This document shows, piece by piece, positions 51,104-60,369 of a stretch of 64,000 nt of DNA; within the stretch, counting starts at the first letter, position 1; each line of letters opens with the position of its first letter. The stretch covers positions 38,985,669 through 39,049,668 of the forward strand of contig CM067373.1 in NCBI GenBank assembly GCA_034401795.1. The letters are read 5' to 3'. The translations under genes were made by a program, and so were the position numbers. Source of the DNA: Chaetoderma sp. LZ-2023a. Lineage: Eukaryota; Mollusca; Caudofoveata; Chaetodermatida; Chaetodermatidae. The notes under the pieces are model-generated. The model saw nothing but the letters and a program-made list of their open reading frames with translations. It made no database searches and had not been told where the DNA came from.

Positions 51104-51193
51104 GCCACGAACGTACAACAATCGTCAAATCAGTGAAAAACAAGGTAAACGCGCAGAAAATGTAGAGTAGCACAAAACCGCATGTAACCCTTA

Positions 51194-51369
51194 GCCAATA
51201 AATGAGTAAAGAGGAAGTAGTAGTCGGCGCATGCGCGGTGGTGGGGCGAGCATCCGCCGGACTACCTCTGACTCCCTGCCCAGTAGGGGCACCTAACTGT
51301 TTTTAATCTGAGTGTTTTATTGAGTGAAAGCCGATATTTAGCAATATCAAAAGTATTAGGGAGGTAAGT
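51194..51369. repeat. DIRS D right inverted terminal repeat
   Basis: Inverted match of 44427-44601. It contains GGCGCATGCGCG. Confidence 0.9.
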
Positions 51370-51624
51370 ATACTCTTGATGTGAAATCTAGGATTTATTT
51401 TTTCACGAGAGAGGTGATACTTACCATCATGAATAATCTATGATATATGCCAATATATCTAACTGGCTCAATTCAACACAAAACTAAAATTAAACATGCC
51501 ACTAATAGGCATATAGCCTAACTGTCAAACTGGCACAAGTGGAAGCCGAGCTCTGCATCCGCAATACACAATGAGAATGAACATTGGTTACAATTCAGCA
51601 ACTGTGTAATAAGACGTATTCGTA

Positions 51625-51725
51625 CGGTAAGTATCGACTCTGTCGTGAAAAAAGAAATCCTAGATTTCATTTATTTCCCTTTAAGAGTGTACTTACCATC
51701 AGGAATACTCTATGATATAACTAGA
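51625..51725. repeat. DIRS F internal complementary region
   Basis: Palindromic core at 51645-51679 (GTGAAAAAAGAAATC, CTA, GATTTCATTTATTTCCC) flanked by GGTAAGTATCGACTC and GTGTACTTACCATCAGGAAT. Confidence 0.8.
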
Positions 51726-52233
51726 ATTTGTTGTAAGTGAATTCGTAGGGAGGCAGGTTTGGTCAGATGATGCACTCTTCCCTGATAAGGTTCTCTTATA
51801 TTTGGAGGCACAAGAGTAACTGAAATCGCCGGAACAGCGAAGTAAGCAAACGATCAGTGGATACGGATGCTTAGTGCGAGATCGTCGCTTCGCAAAATGC
51901 ATTCCCCTCCTTTTTAGTAGTGAACATCAAATCGCTATAAAATCTTATACACTCTCCGTACTAGTGCCATAGTACTATACGAAATCGAACAAATTTGCTT
52001 TGCCTTTATCTAAAACTAAAATTAGACCCATATAAAACACAAATCATCACCAGATAGTACGAAAAGCTGGCACGTGACAAAAAACACAATAAATTAGAAC
52101 CTTTTATTTTGTGGATGCTAACATCTAGGGTTATAATGAGGAGCACGAATATGTGAGTGCGCCTTGATCTCAGGTGTAACACATGTGATCAATGGCTATT
52201 ATATACAATATTTACAATTATGATTCATTTTTA
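51726..52233. other. DIRS F 3' noncoding region
   Basis: Counterpart of the 3' noncoding region of the younger copies; no ORF. Confidence 0.5.
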
Positions 52234-53240
52234 TCAAATCACTGAATTAAGATGGTTAATCATGTCACGTAAATAATGGTTGGTAAAACTCGACTCACAG
52301 TGCCACTGGGCTACCGTTATGTCCTCGATGGAAACTCCATTTACTAATGCTGTGGAGGCTACTACGCCATGGACACTGTGAGCCTTGGTCAAATCTACTT
52401 GCCTACCAGTTGCAGATTTGTGACAAAACTGGATACATTCCACAATCCACCTTGAAATGGTATCCCTGGACACCCTGCCCTGGGGTTCAACATAAGATAA
52501 CCATAATAAGCTGGGGTTCAATCGCCATTCTTCAATACGTTCTTTGGAATGGATCAATGCTCGGACCGGATACCAGGCTTTTGAGTTTGGATCAAATCTC
52601 ATTAAAGCAGGCAATATTATGGGCTGACATGGCCAGGGTATTTCAAAGACTGGTTTTTAACCATACAATTTAGTCTAGGTAAAAGCTTAAGGCCTTCCCC
52701 TGTCATCACAAAGCAACCAGATTCAGCTGATAAGATGTGAATTTCACTTCTTCATCTTGCTCAGTCTGCAGCGATAAGAAACACAGTTTTAAGTGTTAAC
52801 AATTTCATAGAAATAGCAGTTAAAGGTTCAAAGGGTTTATCAGCTAATACTTGTAATACAAGTGATAAACTCCAAGATGGAATCACTGGCGGATTCCTCG
52901 GTCTCAAGTTACCCATGATTAAGATATTTAAACTAGATAACTCTTCACTTCCCCTATTAGCCAAGCAAGGGATAACAGTCATTAAAGCTGACTTGTATCC
53001 AGCTATAGAACTAGGCTGAAGGTTATGATTGTCATATAGGTAACAGAGGAAATCAGCTACTACCTGAAAAGATGCTTTCAGTGGATTAATACATCTTGTT
53101 CTGTAGCATTCTGAAAATCTATTGATTTTATAATTATATGCCCTGGTGGTTAACCCCCTTCTGGCATGGACCATGAAATTGACTGCTTGCTCAGAAAAGC
53201 CCTATTTAATTGCAGATTCCTTGACAACATCCATGCAGTC
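52234..53240 (-). pseudogene. DIRS F tyrosine recombinase, broken
   Basis: 52234-52614 holds the catalytic end (KAHSVHG, AQWHCESSFTNHYLRD). The HxxR box reads HSVH, so the second catalytic arginine is lost. 52761-53174 holds the N-terminal part (RAYNYKINRFSECY, VADFLCYLYDNHN). A frame break separates the two near 52640-52760, where the first catalytic arginine region is scrambled. Confidence 0.82.
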
Positions 53241-54400
53241 AATTGGAACATTGACGGATTGCTGTGAAGGGGCTTGCCCTAGAACATTATATTGTCCATC
53301 AGTGTCCACTCTACTGCTCTCATTTCCAGCAGGTTGATGTGTTCTTGAGACTAGTCCAGATTCCAAAGCTCTGATAATTTGGCTTCTTCCAGGCAAGCTC
53401 CCTAGCCCTCAATCGATGCATCTGTATACATCGTGACTTGAGGGTGGGGAGGGGACAACATCAACCCCGCTAGCAGATTTTCTCTTATCGTCCACCATTG
53501 AAGGTGCTGAATAAGAGGTTCCAACACTGATGCTCCCGAGTACAGAGATCCTGTACTCTGGATCCACTGTATCATGATACACAACTGAATAGGCCGCCTG
53601 CGCAAGGCTGCCTGAGGAATGACTGAACCCATCAAGTCCAGCATTCTCAAATAACCCCCTACCAGGAGATAGCGACTATTGCATACTGACTGTATTACAG
53701 AAAGGAGTGATTGCACACTTTCCTGAGATGGATGGACATATCCTATCTCCAGATTGAAGTACATGCCCCGGTAAACAAATATCTGGGATGGTGTCAGCTC
53801 TGATTTCTGAGTTTATTATCCAGCCTAAATCTGTCAGTAGTTTGACAACTATCTTCAGATTGGCTGATAGACGTTCTTGGTTGTGTGCTTTTAACAGCCT
53901 GTTGTCTATGTACATGTGGAATGTTTCTCCTGTGGAGGTATGCTGTAATAGCAAAGACCACTCTGGTGAAGACCCAAGGAGCCGTCGAAATAGCGAATGG
54001 GAGAACTTTGAATTCTCATTGGTGACCCTGGAACGCAAATCTCATATACCGACGGAAGCTCTTCGCTATTAGAATGTGGAAATATGCATCTTTTAAGTCT
54101 ATTGATGCTGTCTACATTCCTTTGCTCAACCCTGTCAACACCATTCTTACTGTTTCCATCTTGAAACTCAGTGTGTAAATAAACCTGTTTAGAAGTTTGA
54201 GGTTGAGAATTGGTCTCCATCCTCCAATGCTGTTCGTTACTAGGAAAATGGTTGAATAGAAGACCAAATAATTCTGAGCCGGCTGAATTGCCTGTTTTAG
54301 TATGAGGAAATTTACTTCCTCCTCTATCCACAACCGCTAATCTGGATCTTTTGGATCGTGAGTCCAGATCGGTACCAGAAACAGGAGCGATGGTGGATTG
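53241..54400 (-). pseudogene. DIRS F reverse transcriptase, fragmentary
   Basis: Segments: 53402-53764 (RT connection up to YTDASIEG, the start of RNase H), 53676-54038 (YIDNRLLKAH, YxDD changed to YIDN) and 54112-54333 (VTNSIGGWRPILNLKLLNRF). RNase H is cut off after YTDAS, and the rest up to the YR N-terminus is missing. Confidence 0.8.
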
Positions 54401-54655
54401 TTTATCCAATCGGGACAGTATCCGACTGAAAGCCATCGCGAGACTAAGCCATCCTGTCATCCGCTTCCATTCTTGGACGAATGAGGCCAAGCGGCCTCCC
54501 ACTGGACCACTTCGGGCAATGTTCCTCATTTGCATCCCTTTGCGTGTATAGACACATAAAATCTTCCCTGGGACACATAATGTTGGACCCCATGCATCCC
54601 AGGGAACATACAGAAAATTTGGCATGAAAATTGATAATACTACAGTCCACCGCAA

Positions 54656-55219
54656 GTTTCTAACATTTTTCCGGGAGTTGTGTACGAATTATAAAATTAG
54701 AATAATTATCGACAATTTTCGTCAATTGGCTACCGGTTGAAGGCTATACTAAAGTAGTTAGTATCAGGAACCAGCTACTACTTGGTAATTTTTATCAGTG
54801 ATTCCGATCAATTTTATTCCACACTTTGTGTAATACCAAGAATCAGGAACTGGGAACTCACTATACTGAACATAGAACTTGTGACCTACTCGGTAAGTCT
54901 CATCGCTAAAAGAATTTGTCATGCGATGTATGTTAAAAGGACTAGTTGGCATTAGAATAACATGATTTTATCTTGACCACAAGATATTTTAATGTTTCAC
55001 AACGTCTACAGTACAGGCCATGTTTTTACGCATTGGCGAGTGTGCCATTCTTTTGTTGTAGATCATATATTTGTCCTGTAATCTCGCTATTCTGCAGATC
55101 TCACTGCTTTGGTGGTTTGCAAAAAGTAAAATGCGAAAGCAACCATTTATGAAGGATCACATGTCCTCGGGGAATTCCCTTAGCACAATCATATGAGAAA
55201 CTCTTATTTTTACCAGCTA
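54656..55219. other. unassigned part of DIRS F
   Basis: No similarity to gag or RT of the other copies is evident; AT-rich. It may be an old insertion or unrecognisably decayed gag/RT junction. Confidence 0.35.
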
Positions 55220-56100
55220 TTAGCAAGCGTCAAGCCAGTCCTCCTCAGTAGCCAGCTGGGAATGTTTGACGACCTAGTGCCTTCATCGTCTTCTGTAATA
55301 TTCTCAAGTGGATACCCCTGGATATCCAGGCAAGCCATATGGACTTGCTAATGTCGGCATGGCTTCAGCCATGGCTACACCATGAGCCGGAGCCGTGGCA
55401 CCATGCGGGGTGCAATGCATGTTACTGCAGTTCATGTCTTCCACACCGAACCCGTTTGCAAGCCGAGGCATTCTATATGGCCAACCATCCGCACCAACTA
55501 GGCCAATCTGCTGGGGCGAGAATTTTATCCCTGAATGGGTAACTCCATGGAAACAGTCACCTGTATGGCCCGAGGGAGGCCATCGGCTCATCACATTGGC
55601 GTAACAAGAATTCCTCTTATTTCTGATCAGACAGACTAGACACCAGATTACCAAAGGGAGACAAACCAGCCTGAGCAGGAAAGACGATTTTTGGGTCTTG
55701 ATGCTGAAGAATGGCTGATCAGCGGGCACTCTTAGCCACAGAACACCGTCCCCGGGCATGAAACATGAAGCATGCTGTGAAGCATTTCTTAAACCATGTA
55801 TTTCAGGGTCTTCTTCATCTTCCCCATCATTTCCAAATGGAAGGCTTCCATGTCTGGCATGGTAGCCTTGTATTTACCAAAATCCTTCTTACAGCTTCTT
55901 CTTTCACCTTCTCTAACTCTTGTAATCTCAAGAACTCAAGGAATAGATCATCTGACCCACGCTCACAGATATGACATCTATAAACCTGGTCACATGTGCC
56001 ACACCTTGTGCACTCATGTCGGGCAAACTTAATCTTGGTGTAACGATGACACACTGGACAGTCCACCACTGACTTGTGAAATGACACATACGACCACAAT
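55220..56100 (-). pseudogene. DIRS F gag, degenerate
   Basis: The N-terminal cysteine cluster survives (CPVCHRYTKIKFARHECTRC, then RCHIC) at 55827-56099, followed by the LRLQELEKVKEEAV helix. The middle is at 55304-55759 (MPTLASPYGLPGYPGVST resembles MPVLSGPHALPGLPGIS of copy A). The conserved gag core is missing. Confidence 0.75.
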
Positions 56101-56604
56101 TAGTTTTTAGTCGCTTAGAGTAATAATAAATTTTGAGAAAACAAGGCAACTAAGAAACTTTGAAACCTTATGAAAGGAAGCTGCATAGAAAATAATAAAA
56201 AAACAATTATCTAAGAAAATCAACTAGCAAGGGTCGATTATGATGTCATTTTCTTGAGCGGGGACATAGCGTTAATGAATAACAATGTAATATAGTTTCC
56301 TTTCCAACAAATTGGAAAATAATCAGATTGTATCCAGCACTCTCATGCATACATACATTCCCTCTGAATGATTTTGCATAGACCAATACTTTACCATCAG
56401 AGAAAACAGGAAAAAAGGCTAAGCAGTACAAAAATTGTGAAAATAAAAATAAAAATTGAGAGCCACGTGCCATTGGGTTAGATGTCAGATGTATAACCTG
56501 CCTATTGGGGGCAGTTTCCTTTTAAAGTCTGTGTAATACTGAAGCAAGCATATTTAGGAAATATCAATGAGTATCAGGATGGAAAGTATACTCTTAAAGT
56601 GAAA

Positions 56605-57013
56605 ACATAATTTCTATGTCCAACATCTAATTTGTGATAGAGGAATATCTGTTGCAAGCAGAAAATTGAGTGGCCCAGAAGCTTTCTCAGAAACAATATC
56701 TTAGACCCCATGAAAAATAAAACTAGTAGCATCCTGGACTCAATGCATTATTGATTATCTGACTGCTGAGTTTTTGCAGATGACACATTTCATGGGTTAT
56801 AGCTCTGGACTTGCGTAATATTTTGAAAACAATTTGACTGCATGTAACAACATTCCTTTCAGGCAAATTGTTTTCACAATATTCAACAAGTTAAAAGTTT
56901 TTGCTCATTGAAATTATTGTCTGGTGGCTTGCAGCAGTGAGATGACAAAATCCAGTTAAATGGAGAACTACGTCACCACAAATGACAACTGTTTATCAAT
57001 TAATATGTCTATC
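56605..57013. other. unassigned AT-rich DNA
   Basis: Right flank of DIRS F up to the piggyBac-type MITE. No ORF or repeat recognised. Confidence 0.45.
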
Positions 57014-57226
57014 TTAACCCTTTAACCCTCGAATTTATTCAAGAAAATTAAAATTTTCTCATAGAAAATGTCCATTTGTAGACCAAGAGAAGACTATTTT
57101 TGAAAATTGACCACTGGAATTCCAGTGGTAAATTTTCAAAAATAGTCTTCTTTTGGTTTGCAAATGGACATGTCTCAAGACCACTGCAAAAGCTGTTTTT
57201 GAGTGATATGAGTGTTAAAGGGTTAA
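57014..57226. mobile_element. 205-bp piggyBac-type MITE with giant palindrome
   Basis: TTAA (57014-57017) and TTAA (57223-57226) flank 57018-57222. The tips are CCCTTTAACCCTC and, inverted, CCCTTTAACACTC. TTAA target duplications with CCC-starting inverted tips mark piggyBac-type elements. The interior 57068-57171 is a near-perfect inverted repeat centred on GGAATTCC. No coding capacity. Confidence 0.85.
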
Positions 57227-57734
57227 ACAGAGACTACTTTTATATCGCACAATGCCTCTCACCGAAATGTCTCACATCTTTTAGTGTTGCATTGTCGCTT
57301 GTGACGTGGCTTATTAAAGCTGCTACAGCGATGCTGCTTCACCACGCTGTCTACACGCGTATTGAAACAACTGACATGCCGTCTTTGTGAACCTGGAAAA
57401 TAAATATATATGGACATAATTATATGACCAAATATTGAAACATATATTGAAACGTAGGTATATCAGGTAAATACAATGAGAAATGCAGGTCTATGGCTTA
57501 TAGCTTTGATTCTTAGTGGAACACAGAATGAAAATAACGTCATCAATGAAATAACCTAACACATAATCCTGCTCAGTCGCAGTAGATAGGGATCCACATC
57601 CTTATAGTAAACAAGAGGCACAAGGGGCCTGTATCATTCACCTGGATCAAAGGCATTTCAACTAGAAAGACAATCAGCTATAAGTAAAACCCTAAGGAGT
57701 TGAGCAGAATTGTAAGAAGTTTGTTTATATATCA
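57227..57734. other. unassigned DNA between MITE and tandem repeat
   Basis: No gene. A short ORF at 57241-57390 has no recognisable content. Confidence 0.4.
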
Positions 57735-59457
57735 ACTTCTCTTGAACAAACTTTAATGGCTCTTAGTCACTAATCATATATCCCAAATTTCAGCCCAATC
57801 TATTCAGCGGTTCTGGAAATGAAGTAATTTTCCTGAAAAGCAGGTCATCCAAGATGATTGCTAAATCATTAGGCCAAGTTAGTCCAAGTAAGCTACCTTG
57901 AACAAACATGGTTCAGCTGTTGCCCTAGATACCAGTCATGAGTTTTGAATCGACGGCCCCCCCCCCCCCCCCCCAACGCAGATTCGGAAAAGAAAACTTT
58001 TAAAGGCATTTAAAAAAAAATCAGCCAAAATCCAAAATTAACCTAAGGATGCTTTCTGCCAAATATACTTGAAATCGGCCCAGTGCTTCTTGAGAAGAGA
58101 TTGTAAATTTCCTATTGCTCTAGTACATGGGAGTTTCTGGTTGGAAATTGATCCATGATGGGCGTTAAACTGTTTATCTGACAGTTTCAAAAATGGCAAA
58201 TTTGAAATCATAATACCCATAAAAACAAATTTGGCTTCAGAATCTATCAAATAAAAGAAATCCAATATGCCAGCCAAACACGTCACATTTTAATTGGCAG
58301 ATGGTGGCCATGTTTTTTTACTTCCCTTGAATAAACTTTAATGACCCTTAGTCCCTAATTATATCTCCCAAAATTTTGGCCTGATCCATTCAGTGGTTCT
58401 GAAGAAGTCGTTTTGGCAAAAAAATACATCATCCAAGATGGCCGCCGAAACATCTGACCAATCAAGTTCCCTTGAACAAACTTGGTTCAACACTTGCCCT
58501 AATGATATTTTATGAGTTTTAAATCAATCCTCCAAATGGTATCGGAGATTTTTATTGACATTTATAAAAATCAGGCAAAAATCCTAGTTGGCTGTTGGCC
58601 AATCGTCTTTGCTCGAGAACATATTTAAATTTCACATTGCTTTAGTATGAGAGCTTCAGGTGGGAAAACGATCCAAGATGGCAACCAAACCGTTTATCCG
58701 ACAGTTTCGAAAATGGCAGTTTTAAATCTGAATACCCAAAAACTTATATAAAAACAATTTCGGCTTAAAAATCCATCAAATAAAAAAACCAATATGGCAA
58801 ACAAACATGCTACATTTTAATTGTTGGATGGCAGCCACGTTTTTTGACGTATCAATTTCCCATGAGCAAATTTTAATGACCCTTAATCGCTAATCATATC
58901 TCCCTTGAACAAACTTTAATGACCCTTAGTCCCTCATCATCTCCCAAATTTTGGCCCTATCTGTTCAGCGATTCTGGAGAAGTTGTTTTCGCAAAAAATA
59001 GGTCATCCAAGATGGCCGCCGAACCATTTGGCTAATCAAGTTCCCTTGAACTAACTTCAGCTCCTGCCCAGAATAATATTTCATGAGTTTTAAATCAATC
59101 CCCCAAACGGTTTTGGAGAAGATTTTTAGACGTTTATAAAAATGGACCAAAATCCAAGATGGCCACTGGCCAAATTGGCCGATCAGCTTCATTTGAACAA
59201 ACTTGGCTCTTTATACCATATGCATGCATCCTGCCAAATATAATTGAAATCAGCCCAGTGGTTCTTGAGAAGACATTTTAAATTTCCCATTGCTTTAATA
59301 TGGGAGCTTTTGGCGGGAAAATGATCCAAGATGTCTACCAAACCGCTTATCCGACGGGTTCGAAAATGGCAAATTTGAAAACAGAATACCCAAAAACCTA
59401 TATAAAACAAATTTCGCCATCAAAACCCATTAAATAAAAAATCCAATATGGCCGCCA
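57735..59457. repeat. ~580-bp tandem repeat, three units
   Basis: Units begin at about 57740, 58322 and 58900 with CTTGAACAAACTTTAATG and CCTTAGTC. They share CATTCAGCGGTTCTGG, CATCCAAGATGGCCGCCGAA, TTTATAAAAAT, CAGCCCAGTGGTTCTTGAGAAG, CCGACAGTTTCGAAAATGGC and CCAATATGGC. A short duplicate of the first segment occurs at 58850-58905. A long C-run is at 57957-57974. The third unit is cut by DIRS copy E. Confidence 0.82.
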
Positions 59458-59500
59458 AATAAACGAAATCTAGGATTTCTTTTTTCACGAGAGAGTTGAT

Positions 59501-59674
59501 ACTTACCTCCCTAATACTTTTGATATTGCTAAATATCGGCTTTCACTCAATAAACACTCAGATTAAAAACAGTTAGGTGCCCCTACTGGGCAGGGAGTCA
59601 GAGGTAGTCCGGCGGATGCTCGCCCCACCACCGCGCATGCGCCGACTACTACTTCCTCTGGCTCATTTATTGGC
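59501..59674. repeat. DIRS E left inverted terminal repeat
   Basis: Nearly identical to 44427-44601 of copy D; the partner is outside the window. Confidence 0.88.
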
Positions 59675-59742
59675 TAACACATGCAACTACCAAGAGCCTG
59701 AAGACCGAGCCTCTGTGGGGCGGAGAGGCCGGGTCAGTATCT

Positions 59743-59842
59743 AGGGAGGTAAGTATCAACTCTCTCGTGAAAAAAGAAATCCTAGATTTCGTTTATTTCA
59801 CATCAAGAGTATACTTACCTCCCTAATACTTTTGATATTGCC
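59743..59842. repeat. DIRS E internal complementary region
   Basis: Same as copy D; the central palindrome is at 59767-59801. Confidence 0.9.
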
Positions 59843-60369
59843 AGAATTCGAAAGTGAATCTGGCGGGAGGGAGGCGAGGTCAAAAGACCAGCTCTTCCCT
59901 ATACGCTTTCAAGCGTTTTAAGGCACTTATGACGTCTGAAACTGTGTGAAAACACAGTCAGGATTTGATAAACCATCGGATAACACAACCGATGCCTGAG
60001 AGATGACCGATTTGTCATATGCGCTCCCCCCCCCTCCCTTGGGAGGAAGATTAAATGACCTCAATGTCCTACACGCTCTCTTCGTACTAGTGCTAAGTAC
60101 TATAGGACAGAGACGAAAAGGCTCCATTTTCGTATACTCTCTATAAAGAACCACAACCCACATAAACCATCACCATATTAATAACACTGGGTAACGTGAC
60201 AATACAAACAATGAACAACACATGAACAAGACTGACCTTGTTGTCCTAGGAAGCTGTCATCATGACTCCAGCAGAGAAGGATGATACAGTCCCGACAAGT
60301 GGTTGTCACCGTCGCTGAATGGCGAAGTATATAAGCAATGCGGAGGCACTCTTCACAAACATAAAGCGG

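Larger units (their letters stand above)
44384..51386 (-). mobile_element. DIRS1-type retrotransposon, copy D (nearly intact)
   Basis: 7.0 kb, minus strand. Gag, RT/RNase H and YR are open over their functional domains; only a 23-nt net deletion near 48121-48146 disconnects the RT frame from its upstream part. ITRs at 44427-44601 and 51194-51369; ICR at 44670-44769. Its right end runs directly into the left tip of the older copy F. Confidence 0.94.
51387..56604 (-). mobile_element. DIRS1-type retrotransposon, copy F (ancient, shortened)
   Basis: 5.2 kb of a DIRS relative that is much more diverged than A-E. It starts TCTAGGATTTATTTTTTCACG at the end of copy D, has an ICR-like region at 51625-51725, broken YR, RT and gag in the usual order, and ends AGTATACTCTTAAAGTGAAA. 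The interior lacks most of RNase H and the methyltransferase-like region, which explains the short length. Confidence 0.88.
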
